DNA from: Croceibacterium xixiisoli
Lineage (GTDB): Bacteria; Pseudomonadota; Alphaproteobacteria; Sphingomonadales; Sphingomonadaceae
Reading direction: 5' to 3'
Assembly: GCF_009827305.1 (NCBI RefSeq)
Contig: NZ_WTYJ01000002.1
Span: forward strand, 372,001-436,000
Length of the DNA stretch: 64,000 nt
Below the pieces are notes generated by a model. It saw nothing but the letters and a program-made list of their open reading frames with translations. It searched no databases and had not been told where the DNA came from. The position numbers and the translations under genes are program-made. This document shows positions 46,593 through 55,864 of this stretch, piece after piece; position 1 is the stretch's first letter, and each line of letters begins with the position of its first letter.

Positions 46593-49500
46593 TTGACACG
46601 GGACTGTGTGGATGAACCTTTGGCCAGGAATGGATCTGCGACGCCGATGATGGTGGAAACTGACCGGCTTCTCGCGCTGCTGGATTACGTTGAGGCGACC
46701 GAACGCGACCGTTTGCCCACTGTAGTGGACATGGCAGATTATCGCGGCTTCCGCCGATTGGGCGATGACATCATCAAATTGCCGGGCGTGCTGGTGAATC
46801 TGCGTGAAGGGGACGATCATCTGTGGCTGCGGGTGGAACGGCTGGTCCGTCGCGCCCCGCCGCCGCCTGAAAGCGCGATCCTGCGGCCGTGGATCGATTT
46901 GGCCGATGATGTGACCAGTCAGCCGACACTGCGATCCGAAATCCCCAATCCCCGGTTCGGCAATCCGGATGATGCCCGCGATGGCGAGCCCACGCTGCGG
47001 TTGCAGGATCATCCCGATCGGGAGGTGCTGGAAGCGCTGCTGGCCGGCTATCTGCGGGAAATCTGGTCCCCCTGGGCGCTGGAGGAAAGACCGCGTCGGC
47101 AGGCGATCGATCTCTACAACAATCTGTTTTCCCTGCGGCAGGCGCTGGATGGCGCATCCGAGCAGCCGGTTGAACTGGTCTGGGGCATCGGCATGGCCCG
47201 CTGGACCCGGCCCGACGCGCGGCTGAATCATCCGCTGCTGGCGGTGCCGGTCGAACTTTCGCTCGAAGACCAGAGCCATGCCATCGTGCTGCGCCCGCGC
47301 AGCGAAGCGCCGACCAGCATCGAGGCCGGTCCACTCGATGCGCTGGGCCTGCCTTCGGTTGATGAATGGCGCAAGGGCGCGCAGCGGCATTTCGACAATT
47401 CCGAAGGGGAAGGGCTCAGCCCCTTCGATAGCGAAAGCTTTGCCCCGGTACTCCGGCGGGCCGTGGCGCTGCTCGACCCCGATGGGCATTATCTGCCGGA
47501 TCTGGGCGAACGGCGCGCGCCGGGCGCCGACAGCCTGCAGGTTGACGGTGGCTGGGTGCTGATCGAGCGGACGCGCCGGGCCACGCAATTGATGGATGAT
47601 CTGCGCCGGTTCCGCTCTGCCATCGAAGGGATTGAACAGCCCGATCAGCTGCCCCCGGCGGTGCTGGCTCTGTTGCAAGCGCCGGCCGATGCCGCCGCGC
47701 CGGTCGAATATCCCGATTATCGCGGGGTTTCGACCATCCCGGGCGTGACATCGTCGGATGGGGCGGGGCAGGATCTGTTTTTCCCCAAGCCGTTCAACCG
47801 CGAACAGGTGGAGGTGATCCAGCGCCTGGCCACCCGCCCCGGCGTGGTGGTTCAGGGACCGCCAGGCACGGGCAAGACCCATACCATCGCCAATATCATC
47901 AGCCATTATCTGGCCCAGGGCAAACGCGTGCTGGTGACGTCGCAGAAGGCGCCGCCGCTGAAGGTTTTGCGCGACAAGCTGCCCGCCGCGGTGCGCCCGC
48001 TGGCCGTCAGCCTGGTGGACAGCGATCGGGATGGGCTGCGGCAGTTCCAGGAATCGGTCGATATCATTGCCGACCGTTTGCAGCGGACGCGCCCGGCAGA
48101 ACTGGCGCGCCAGATCGAGGCGCTGGATGCCCGGATCGAAGCGCTCCATCGCGGGCTGGCCCGGATCGACCGGCAGGTGGAGGATATCGGGCGGGGCGCG
48201 ATGACGGCGGTGACGTTGGAAGGCGCCCGCATCGAACCGGCCGATGCGGCCCGGCGATTGGTGGCGGCGGGTGATCTGGCCCGCTGGCTGCCCGATGCGA
48301 TCGATGTGATTGCATCGCATGATCCCGAATTCGACGATGCCACCATTCTGAGCCTGCGGGCGGCACGCAAGGCGGTGGGTGACCGGTTGAGTGCGCTGAA
48401 TCTGGCCCCGCCGCCGGACAGTCTGCCCGAATCCGGCGTGTTGATCGACCTGCACAGGGATCTGATCGAAGCGGAACGGATCGAAGCGCAAACCAGCGGC
48501 GCCGATGGGCTGGCGCCTGGTGTGCCGACCGAACAGATATCGGCCATCCGGGCGGAGGCGGCGGAACTGCAGCAGGCGATCCATGGGCCTGACGCCGCGC
48601 CCTTCGCCTGGTCGCGCGACATATTGCAGCGCTGGCGTAGCGATGATGACGATGCCGTGCTGGCGGCACTCGCCGGGCTGGAACCGCAGATCGCCGCCGT
48701 CGCGGCAGAGGCGCGTCATTTCCTGGTCCGACCGGTCATCCTGCCCGATGGGGCGCTGGGCGACACCGGTTTCCGGGAGGCGGTCGAAAATTTCGCCCGT
48801 GGTGAAGAGATCGGGCTGTTGCAGAACCTGTTCGCCCGCCAGTTGAAGGCCCAGATTGCCGCCGTGCGACTGTCTGGTCAGGCTCCAGCGGATGCAGCAG
48901 AATGGGCCGAAGTCGTCCGCTTCCTGTCTGTGCTGGATCAGGCGCAGCGGTTGGCCGCAGCATGGAACAATGTCTGCATGCATGCCGGTCTGGATGCGGC
49001 GATAAACGATCAGCCGGCGATTGCCGAGGCGATGCGGCGACAGCTGGACCATGTCATGGCGCTGCGCCGATTGGCCCGGCAGGAACGGGACCTGCAGGCG
49101 GTTGCCCGGCAGATCCTGCCCGGCTGGCGCGGCAGTGTGGCGGGCAATGCTGCGGGTCTGGCCGAACTGGGGGATTTGCTGGATCGCCATCTGCTGCGCA
49201 TCCGGCTGTCGATGGCAGAAAACGGGCGCGACCAGCTGCGCACGATGGTCGCGGGTATCCAGGGGCCGATCGGCGAGCAGCTGCAGGCGATGGCGGACAG
49301 CGCGCTGGGCGCGGCTGAAACCGATGCCGATCTGCTGGGCCAACGCTGGCGCGCCGCGCTGGGAGAAGCCGCTCTGCTGCGATCGCTGGCGCCGCATTTT
49401 GCCGAAATTCGCCACGGCACCGGCCTGATCGAGGAAAACGGCGCGCCCCAATGGGCACAACAGCTGCGCAGCGAACCGGTGATCGGGGAAGATGATCCGC

Positions 49501-51173
49501 TGACCCCGGGCGATTGGCGCGAACGCTGGACCTTGCGCCGGTTGGCCGGTTGGCTGGCCCGGGTAGACCGACATGATCGGCTGCGGGCGCTGGGCGCCGA
49601 ACGCCCCGAGCATGAGGATCAGTTGCGCCGCGCGTATGAGGAATCCATCGAACAGCGCACCTGGTGCCGGCTGGCCGAGAAGGCGAGCGATCAGGTGCGT
49701 TCCGCCCTGGCCGCCTATGCCCAGGCCATGCGCAAGGTCGGGCGGGGCACGGGCATTCGTGCCGGGCGCTATCGCAATGATGCCCGCGCCGCCGCCGATC
49801 GGGCCAAGAATGCGCTGCCCTGCTGGATCATGCCGCATTACCGGGTTTCGGAATCGCTGCCGGCCGAACTGGGTTTGTTTGACCTGGTGGTGATCGACGA
49901 GGCGTCGCAATCGACGCTGGCCGCCCTGCCGGCGCTGCTGCGGGCCAAGCAAATCCTGATCGTGGGCGATGATCGGCAGGTCAGCCCAGATGCCGGTTTC
50001 CGCGAGGAAGCGCGGATGAACCTGCTGGCAGAGCGTCATCTGGGCGGGCAGCTGATCGATTACCGGTCAGCCATGCGGGAAGAAAAATCGCTCTACGATC
50101 TGGGCACGGTGGTGTTTGCCGGTGGGGCGATCTTGCTGAAAGAGCATTTTCGCTGCGTCGGTGCGATCATCGAATATTCCAAGGCGCAGTTCTATGCCCA
50201 TCAGCTGGTGCCGCTGCGCCTGCCCTCCGCATCCGAGCGGCTGGATCCGCCGCTGATCGATATTCTGGTCGAGGACGGTTATCGCAAGGGCAAGGTCAAT
50301 CCGCCGGAGGTCGACTGCATTGTCGATGCCATTTCCCGGATCGCCGACGATCCGGCGATGCAGCCCCGGACCATCGGTGTCACCACGCTGCTGGGGCAGG
50401 AACAGGCGGTCGCCATATTGACCGCAATCGAGCAGGTGCTGGGGGCGGAGGTAATGCTGCGGCATGACATCCGCGTGGGCGAGCCCGCCGCCTTCCAGGG
50501 CGACGAGCGCGACATCATGTTCATCTCGCTGGTGGCGGAACGCGGCAGTTCCGGCCTGTCCGGGCTCGCCTATGAACAGCGTTTCAACGTGGCGGCATCG
50601 CGCGCGCGGGACCGGATGGTGCTGGTCCGTTCGGTGGAGCTGGAAGATCTGCGCCCTACGGACAAGCTGCGCCGCAGCCTGATCGAACACTTCCACGCGC
50701 CCTTCGCTGCCGAAAGCACGCTGGTGGCCGAACGCCGGGCCCGCTGCGAATCCCCGTTCGAAACCGCCATGTATGATCTGCTGGTCGAACGCGGATATCG
50801 CGTGGACACGCAGGTGGCGGTGGGCACCAAGCGGATCGATCTGGTGGTCGAAGGGGCAGATGACAGCCGTCTGGCCATCGAATGCGATGGCGACCGCTAT
50901 CATGGGCCCGAACAATGGCCCGATGACATGGCCCGGCAACGCATGCTGGAACGCGCCGGATGGACCGTGTGGCGTTGCTTCGCCTCTCGCTTCATCCGCG
51001 ATCAACAGGGCGTGATCGACGAACTGACCGGAGTGCTGACCGCGCGTGGCATCGTGCCGGAAGCGGGCGATTTGCCACCCAGCCGCCATACCGAACATCG
51101 CCGCTGGCGCTCTACGCCGGAGGAGGCGGAGCATGTGCCCTATGCCTGGCTGGTGCCGGTCGATCCGTTCTGA
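46593..51173 (+). CDS. SF1 (UPF1-like) helicase with C-terminal PD-(D/E)XK nuclease, Ter-linked
   Basis: 1526 residues from TTG 46593; GTG 46608 or ATG 46647 may be the real start. An N-terminal region of about 400 residues is unclassified. Walker A QGPPGTGKTHTIANI lies near 420; Walker B LVVIDEASQSTLAALPALL near 1100, followed by LIVGDDRQVSP (motif III). Late motifs are IGVTTLLGQEQAVAI, FQGDERDIMFISLV and RFNVAASRARDRMVLV. A long insertion between motifs I and II is mostly coiled-coil. Residues about 1385-1495 form a Vsr/DUF559-like nuclease: KRIDLVVEG then LAIECDGDRYHG. It probably unwinds and cuts DNA or RNA as the processing arm of the Ter system. Confidence 0.9.
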   Translation: MTRDCVDEPLARNGSATPMMVETDRLLALLDYVEATERDRLPTVVDMADYRGFRRLGDDIIKLPGVLVNLREGDDHLWLRVERLVRRAPPPPESAILRPWIDLADDVTSQPTLRSEIPNPRFGNPDDARDGEPTLRLQDHPDREVLEALLAGYLREIWSPWALEERPRRQAIDLYNNLFSLRQALDGASEQPVELVWGIGMARWTRPDARLNHPLLAVPVELSLEDQSHAIVLRPRSEAPTSIEAGPLDALGLPSVDEWRKGAQRHFDNSEGEGLSPFDSESFAPVLRRAVALLDPDGHYLPDLGERRAPGADSLQVDGGWVLIERTRRATQLMDDLRRFRSAIEGIEQPDQLPPAVLALLQAPADAAAPVEYPDYRGVSTIPGVTSSDGAGQDLFFPKPFNREQVEVIQRLATRPGVVVQGPPGTGKTHTIANIISHYLAQGKRVLVTSQKAPPLKVLRDKLPAAVRPLAVSLVDSDRDGLRQFQESVDIIADRLQRTRPAELARQIEALDARIEALHRGLARIDRQVEDIGRGAMTAVTLEGARIEPADAARRLVAAGDLARWLPDAIDVIASHDPEFDDATILSLRAARKAVGDRLSALNLAPPPDSLPESGVLIDLHRDLIEAERIEAQTSGADGLAPGVPTEQISAIRAEAAELQQAIHGPDAAPFAWSRDILQRWRSDDDDAVLAALAGLEPQIAAVAAEARHFLVRPVILPDGALGDTGFREAVENFARGEEIGLLQNLFARQLKAQIAAVRLSGQAPADAAEWAEVVRFLSVLDQAQRLAAAWNNVCMHAGLDAAINDQPAIAEAMRRQLDHVMALRRLARQERDLQAVARQILPGWRGSVAGNAAGLAELGDLLDRHLLRIRLSMAENGRDQLRTMVAGIQGPIGEQLQAMADSALGAAETDADLLGQRWRAALGEAALLRSLAPHFAEIRHGTGLIEENGAPQWAQQLRSEPVIGEDDPLTPGDWRERWTLRRLAGWLARVDRHDRLRALGAERPEHEDQLRRAYEESIEQRTWCRLAEKASDQVRSALAAYAQAMRKVGRGTGIRAGRYRNDARAAADRAKNALPCWIMPHYRVSESLPAELGLFDLVVIDEASQSTLAALPALLRAKQILIVGDDRQVSPDAGFREEARMNLLAERHLGGQLIDYRSAMREEKSLYDLGTVVFAGGAILLKEHFRCVGAIIEYSKAQFYAHQLVPLRLPSASERLDPPLIDILVEDGYRKGKVNPPEVDCIVDAISRIADDPAMQPRTIGVTTLLGQEQAVAILTAIEQVLGAEVMLRHDIRVGEPAAFQGDERDIMFISLVAERGSSGLSGLAYEQRFNVAASRARDRMVLVRSVELEDLRPTDKLRRSLIEHFHAPFAAESTLVAERRARCESPFETAMYDLLVERGYRVDTQVAVGTKRIDLVVEGADDSRLAIECDGDRYHGPEQWPDDMARQRMLERAGWTVWRCFASRFIRDQQGVIDELTGVLTARGIVPEAGDLPPSRHTEHRRWRSTPEEAEHVPYAWLVPVDPF

Positions 51174-51205
51174 TCGGGTAGTGCCGCTGACATTGGCTGA
51201 GCCGA

Positions 51206-52225
51206 TCAGCGCAGGCTTCGGCTCGGCTCAGCCAGCGTCACCGTGGTGATCTCCGCATCAATCTCCGAATCGAAGGGCTGGGCCGCCCCGGTGATCAGAT
51301 CGATCCAGGTCGCGCAAAACGGAATGCCGACCTCGTCGCAATAGGAAGCGCCGCCGGCGGCGCGGGCGTTGATTTCCAGGATGCGCCATTCGCCCTGGCG
51401 GTTCTGCTTGTACTGGACGTTCAGCGCGCCGTGCAGTCGGTGCTGCTGCACCAGGCTGGTGGCGTGGGCGATCAGATCGTGCCGGGTCTGGATGCGCTGG
51501 CGGTTGGCGTCCAGCTTCGTGCGGACGGCGGCCAGCAGCACGGTGCCATTGTCGGCCACGATATCGACCGAGGATTCCAGGCCGGGCAGATGTTCCATCA
51601 CCAGCAAAGAGAAGCTCTGGCCCTGATCTTCCGCCTGACGCAGCGCGGCGGCATAGGCATCCGGGCTGATGCAGCGGGCATCGGGATCGGCCAGATGGGT
51701 GAGCGGGGCGGTGGCGTCCAGCGTCCAGTAGCCGGCGCCATAGACGCCCCGGCTCGGCTTGACGCAGGCGGCGCCCTGCGCCCCGGCCATGGCGGGCACG
51801 GCGGCGGTGAATTCGGCGGCCGTGGTCACCACCCGGGTGGGGCAGAGATAGGGTGAGCCGGCCAGCGAGGCGGAGAAAGCGGCCTTGTCATCCAGCAAGT
51901 CCAGCGTGTCCGCATCGGCGGCGATGACGACGCGCAGGCCGGCGGCGGCGAACAGGTCCAGATTGCGGGCGACATCCATCTTGCCCCGCTGCGGCACCAA
52001 CACATCGATGCCGCGTTGCTGCGCGGTTTCGATCAGCCAGGCGGTGTAATCGACCGCGCCACGGGCCGGTTCCGTCCAGAAGGCGGGGGCGATGTCGCGC
52101 ACGGGGGAGGCGGCATCCAGCGCGCTGATGCTCAGATCGGTCTGCGGCCGGTCGAGCAGGATGCGGCGCACGAAATTGCGCATGGAAAACGACTGATTGA
52201 ACCAGACCTTTTGAGGCGTTGGCAT
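51206..52225 (-). CDS. ATP-grasp enzyme of the Ter biosynthetic module
   Basis: 339 residues. ATP-grasp signatures: GAACVKPSRGVYGAGYW, LVMEHLPGLESSVDIVADNG, and the metal-binding WRILEINARAAGGASYCDE. The N-terminal domain includes VLVPQRGKMDVARNLDLFAA. It likely ligates an amino acid or similar carboxylate to the product of the PRTase/HAD/CitE steps. It is separated from those genes by the helicase and converges on it, so it has its own promoter near 52230. Confidence 0.88.
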   Translation of the reverse strand: MPTPQKVWFNQSFSMRNFVRRILLDRPQTDLSISALDAASPVRDIAPAFWTEPARGAVDYTAWLIETAQQRGIDVLVPQRGKMDVARNLDLFAAAGLRVVIAADADTLDLLDDKAAFSASLAGSPYLCPTRVVTTAAEFTAAVPAMAGAQGAACVKPSRGVYGAGYWTLDATAPLTHLADPDARCISPDAYAAALRQAEDQGQSFSLLVMEHLPGLESSVDIVADNGTVLLAAVRTKLDANRQRIQTRHDLIAHATSLVQQHRLHGALNVQYKQNRQGEWRILEINARAAGGASYCDEVGIPFCATWIDLITGAAQPFDSEIDAEITTVTLAEPSRSLR

Positions 52226-52266
52226 CGGTGTTGGTTGTCCTGAGGGGAGTGCAGGCTAGGGAAGCC

Positions 52267-52288
52267 GGCAGGGCGGGGCCGCCCTGCC
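52267..52288 (-). terminator. hairpin after uppP
   Basis: GGCAGGGCG pairs with CGCCCTGCC (9 bp, four-base loop), 9 bp downstream of the uppP stop on the minus strand and before the ATP-grasp start. Confidence 0.5.
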
Positions 52289-52296
52289 GCAAGGGA

Positions 52297-53136
52297 TCAC
52301 ATGGCCGAGAGCGTGCCCGTTGCCAGCAGGGCCAGAATGCCCGCGCCCAACGCCAGGCGGTACCAGACGAAGGACATGTAGCTGTAATTCGACACGAGCT
52401 TGAGGAAGACCACGATCACGCCATAGCCGACCACGAAGGCGACGGCGGTGGCCAGCGCGGTTTCGGCGAAACCGAACGGGCCGAAATCGCCCCAGTGACG
52501 GGCCAGCTGATAGAAGCCCGATGCCAGCACGGCGGGGATCGCCAGCAGGAAGGAATAGCGCGCAGCCGCCTCTCGGGTGTAGCCGAGGAACAGGGCGATA
52601 CTGATCGTGCCGCCCGAACGCGAGACGCCCGGGACCAGCGCCATGGCCTGCGCAAAGCCGAGCAGAATGCCATCGCGCATGGTCATCTGGTTGAGTTCTT
52701 TTATGCGGCGGCCGAACCGGTCGGCGACGCCCAGCACGATGCCGAAAATGATCAGCATGGCGGCGGTGATCGCCAGATTGCGCAGCGATCCTTCGATGAA
52801 ATCCTTCAGCAGCAGGCCCAGGATGGAAATCGGCAGCGTGCCGATCAGCACCAGCCAGCCGAGCCGCACATCGGGCGCCTCTGCCGCAATGCGGCCCATC
52901 GGGGACCGCAGCCAGGACATGGCGATGCGCCAGATATCCTTGCGGAAATAGATCAGCACGGCGGCTTCGGTGCCGATCTGGATGATCGCGGTGAAGGCCG
53001 CACCAGGATCGGTGGCGGCGGGGAGGAATTCACCGGCGATGCGGATATGCGCGCTGGAGGATACGGGCAGAAATTCGGTCAGCCCCTGAATCAGGCCAAG
53101 TATGATCGCGTCCAGCCAATGCATCTCTGGTGTCAT
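52297..53136 (-). CDS. uppP: undecaprenyl-diphosphatase UppP (BacA)
   Basis: 279 residues, multi-spanning. LGLIQGLTEFLPVSSSAHI near the N-terminus and VPGVSRSGGTISIALFLG near residue 165 are the two inverted catalytic repeats with Glu and Ser/Arg residues. It dephosphorylates undecaprenyl diphosphate to recycle the lipid carrier for peptidoglycan. ATG 53124 is an alternative start. Confidence 0.96.
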   Translation of the reverse strand: MTPEMHWLDAIILGLIQGLTEFLPVSSSAHIRIAGEFLPAATDPGAAFTAIIQIGTEAAVLIYFRKDIWRIAMSWLRSPMGRIAAEAPDVRLGWLVLIGTLPISILGLLLKDFIEGSLRNLAITAAMLIIFGIVLGVADRFGRRIKELNQMTMRDGILLGFAQAMALVPGVSRSGGTISIALFLGYTREAAARYSFLLAIPAVLASGFYQLARHWGDFGPFGFAETALATAVAFVVGYGVIVVFLKLVSNYSYMSFVWYRLALGAGILALLATGTLSAM

Positions 53137-53253
53137 CCCTCACTTACAGGCAGCCCGGCATGTCGCCATGGGGCGAGCCATCTATGGCCTATTGAGCGGG
53201 ATTGCACTGACAATATCGCTGCGCTGCACCATTGTTGCGCAAGGAACGGCTGT

Positions 53254-54450
53254 TCAGGCGGGGTGGAGCGGGCGGGCGCCGGTGGCCGGGGCCAGCCGCA
53301 GCACACCCCATCCGGCGATGCCGGCCAGCAGCGAGCCACCGATGATGCCGATCTTCACCTCTTCCTGCAGCAGCGGATGGCCGGCGAAGGCGAGCAGGCC
53401 GATGAACAGGCTCATGGTAAAGCCGATCCCGCACAGCAGGGCCACGCCCAGCAATTGCGCCCAGGATGCGCCGAGCGGCATGTCGGCCAGCCCCAGGCGG
53501 ATGGCGACGGCGGCGCTGCCGAACACGCCGACCAGCTTGCCCGCGAACAGCCCCAGCGCCACGCCCAGGGTTAGCGGATTGACCAGCACTTCGGCCGTGA
53601 CGCCCGCGAGCGAGACGCCGGCATTGGCGAAGCCGAAGATCGGGATGATCAGGAAGGTGACCCAGCCATGCAGCCCGTGCTCAAGCCGGTGCAGCGGGGA
53701 TGTGACCATGTCATCGGGCGCGGCGGGCGTGTGGCGCAGGGGAATGCACAGCGCCAGCAGCACGCCGGCGATGGTGGCATGCACGCCCGACTGCAGCACC
53801 AGATACCACAGCAGCGCGCCCAGGATCAGATAGGGGACCAGCGACTGCACGCAGCGGCGGTTGAGCATCACCAGCAGGGCCAACACCCCGGCGGCCAGCG
53901 CCAGGTGCAGCAGGGAGACCGTGCTGGTGTAGAACAGCGCGATGATCACCACCGCGCCCAGATCATCGATGATCGCCAGCGTGGTGAGGAACAGTTTCAG
54001 CGATGTCGGCACCCGGCTGCCCAGCAGCGACAACACGCCCAGGGCAAAGGCGATATCGGTGGCCGACGGGATCGCCCAGCCGCGCAGGGTGGTCGGATCG
54101 CCGGCGTTGAAGGCCACGAACACCAGCGCCGGCACCGCCATGCCGCCCGCCGCCGCGATGCCGGGCAGGATGCGGCGGTTCCAGCTCGACAGCTGACCGT
54201 CCAGCATCTCCCGCTTGATCTCCAGCCCGACGAGCAGGAAAAACCCGGCCATCAGCAGATCATTGATCCAATGGAGCAGGCTGAGCGGGCCGATGTGGCG
54301 GTCCAGCGCGGCGAAATAGGCGGGGGCGAGCGGCGAATTGGCCACCACCATGGCCAGCGCGGCGGTGCCCATCAGCACCAGCCCGCCGGACGCGGTGTGA
54401 TCCAGGAAGCCGCGGAGCATCGAATAGGGGCGGCGTGCGAGAGACGGCAT
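53254..54450 (-). CDS. nhaA: Na+/H+ antiporter NhaA
   Basis: 398 residues with AGGAGG before ATG 54450. Typical NhaA motifs: [40 protein letters not shown], and [19 protein letters not shown] with the adjacent ion-binding aspartates. An antiporter of Na+ for 2 H+ in salt and alkaline stress. Much longer in-frame extension (to 55599) is artefactual open sequence. An 18-bp dyad, site B, lies 139 bp upstream. Confidence 0.96.
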   Translation of the reverse strand: MPSLARRPYSMLRGFLDHTASGGLVLMGTAALAMVVANSPLAPAYFAALDRHIGPLSLLHWINDLLMAGFFLLVGLEIKREMLDGQLSSWNRRILPGIAAAGGMAVPALVFVAFNAGDPTTLRGWAIPSATDIAFALGVLSLLGSRVPTSLKLFLTTLAIIDDLGAVVIIALFYTSTVSLLHLALAAGVLALLVMLNRRCVQSLVPYLILGALLWYLVLQSGVHATIAGVLLALCIPLRHTPAAPDDMVTSPLHRLEHGLHGWVTFLIIPIFGFANAGVSLAGVTAEVLVNPLTLGVALGLFAGKLVGVFGSAAVAIRLGLADMPLGASWAQLLGVALLCGIGFTMSLFIGLLAFAGHPLLQEEVKIGIIGGSLLAGIAGWGVLRLAPATGARPLHPA

Positions 54451-54588
54451 GGGAAGCCTCCTGACAAATACGGATCCAAGATTCTCCGTATTCAGACGGG
54501 CGGGCCGTCCGGGCGCACGCAGCACACGCCTGGGATTGTTTTCGGAAATGCGGCTTGCGCTGTCAACCTTCAGCGAAAATCGGCGGCC

Positions 54589-54606
54589 ATATCCCATCTG
54601 GTAGAT
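54589..54606. promoter_or_regulatory. 18-bp dyad, site B, upstream of nhaA
   Basis: ATATCCCATCTGGTAGAT: identical to site C except one base in the centre (T for G). Its near edge lies 139 bp upstream of the nhaA start. Confidence 0.5.
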
Positions 54607-54869
54607 GCGGGCGCTGCCATGCTCTGCGATAGCGGTGGCAACGGCAGTGCTCATCCGGAAGCTTGCTTCCGATGTCAGCGCCTTGCGATGCCCGCCGATG
54701 CGACCCGCGCGTGCCCGCACTGACCCGCCCCCTGGCTGGCCGACCCTTGCAGTCCGGGTCTGCCCAGCCGGGCGGGTGGCCGTATATTTCCCTTTTTCTA
54801 CAAAAACATGAGGCATTGATAGTGCAGGCCTTTGGCATGCAAGCTGCGCTTTTGCGCAAAAATTCCGGC

Positions 54870-54887
54870 ATATCCCAGCTGGTAGAT
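54870..54887. promoter_or_regulatory. 18-bp dyad, site C, upstream of the outer-membrane protein gene
   Basis: ATATCCCAGCTGGTAGAT, with the same CCAGCTGG centre as site A. Its end lies 107 bp before the TTG 54994 start. Sites A (reverse-complemented) and C differ at one position only. Confidence 0.55.
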
Positions 54888-54993
54888 GCTGCAGTTGCGA
54901 AGGGCTGCGAATGGGCGGCGAAACGGCGTGGGGATCGCGCCGTTCGTCACGCCGGCGGCAGCGGGCCGCCAGCATATTGAGATGGGGGTTATC

Positions 54994-55662
54994 TTGAACA
55001 TTCGTTACGCAGCGGCTCTGCTCGCAACAGCCATCGCCACGCCGGCCATGGCCCAGGACGCCGACAATGGCAGCACGGTTTCGGTCGCGCTGACCGGCGG
55101 CACGCTGGGCATCGGGCCGGAACTCGGCTGGCGCCCGTCCGAACGGATCGGCGTGCGCGGCAGCGCCACCTTCGTCGGCATCGGGGCCGATTTCGATTCC
55201 GACGACCTTGCCTATGAAGGCGATGTGAAGCTCAATTCCTTCGGCGCGATGCTGGATGTCTATCCGTTCGGCGGCGCCTTCCGCATTTCCGGCGGCGCGC
55301 GCATCAACAACAACACAATCGACGTCACCAGCACGCCCAGCGGCATCGTGGAAATCGGTGGCGACGAATACACTGCGGCCGAAGTCGGCACGTTGTCCAG
55401 CGGCGCGGATTTCAAGCGCTTCTCGCCCGCCGTCACGATCGGTTTCGGCGGCAGCAACCGCAAGGGCTTCGTCTTCAGCGCCGATGCCGGCGTGCTGTTC
55501 CAGGGCGCGGCGCGGCTGCGGCCGATCCAGGCCACCGGCACGGCCCGCGATGACGCGGATTTCATGGCCAGCCTGGAAGCGGAACGCGTCTCTCTGCAAG
55601 ACGATGTCGACAAGGTGAAGGTGTTCCCGATCCTGCAGTTCGGCCTCGGCTATCGCTTCTGA
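54994..55662 (+). CDS. outer membrane beta-barrel protein
   Basis: 222 residues from TTG 54994, where GGGGG lies five bases upstream and the product begins as a perfect signal peptide, [20 protein letters not shown] followed by QD. ATG 54982 lacks a ribosome binding site. The mature chain has alternating beta strands, for example [20 protein letters not shown], and ends [12 protein letters not shown] with the terminal Phe of barrel proteins. Length suggests an eight- to ten-strand barrel. Function unknown. Confidence 0.85.
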   Translation: MNIRYAAALLATAIATPAMAQDADNGSTVSVALTGGTLGIGPELGWRPSERIGVRGSATFVGIGADFDSDDLAYEGDVKLNSFGAMLDVYPFGGAFRISGGARINNNTIDVTSTPSGIVEIGGDEYTAAEVGTLSSGADFKRFSPAVTIGFGGSNRKGFVFSADAGVLFQGAARLRPIQATGTARDDADFMASLEAERVSLQDDVDKVKVFPILQFGLGYRF

Positions 55663-55703
55663 TCCGTTTTCGGCGATTTTTGCGATCTGACTTTTGACGA
55701 CCA

Positions 55704-55728
55704 GCCTGCCCGGCGAAAGCCGGCAGGC
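55704..55728 (+). terminator. hairpin with GAAA tetraloop after the barrel protein gene
   Basis: GCCTGCC-C-GGC pairs with GCCGGCAGGC (10 bp, one bulged C) closing a GAAA tetraloop, 42 bases after the stop. No T-run follows. Confidence 0.5.
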
Positions 55729-55816
55729 GCCCGCCCGTTACTTGCGACCCGATGGGTGGATCAGACAGGTTGCGGGAGCTTCAGCATCCCCAGCCTTTCA
55801 TGGACGTCATGTGACT

Positions 55817-55855
55817 GGAGCCGCCACCGGCATGATCGGGGGCGGCTCCATTTTT
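55817..55855 (+). terminator. intrinsic terminator between barrel protein and LuxR genes
   Basis: GGAGCCGCC pairs with GGCGGCTCC over 9 bp (15-base loop) and is followed by ATTTTT on the plus strand. It ends ten bases before the stop of the convergent LuxR gene. Confidence 0.7.
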
Positions 55856-55864
55856 CCTGATTTC

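Larger units (their letters stand above)
54451..54993. other. 543-bp divergent regulatory region between nhaA and the outer-membrane protein gene
   Basis: No supported gene. It holds two copies of the 18-bp dyad (54589-54606 and 54870-54887), presumably both promoters, and a GC hairpin-like GCCCAGCCGGGCGGG near 54765. A T-rich CCCTTTTTCTACAAAAA stretch lies at 54790-54807. The length is unusual for this compact genome. Confidence 0.55.

Noticed and set aside
46551-50039. 1162-codon open frame on the minus strand opposite the helicase gene
   Set aside because: High-GC shadow of the plus-strand helicase; His/Gln/Arg-rich with no domain, while the plus frame has clear helicase motifs.
54451-55599. 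Long N-terminal extension of NhaA to 55599
   Set aside because: It covers the barrel protein gene in antisense; AGGAGG and the canonical NhaA start lie at 54450.
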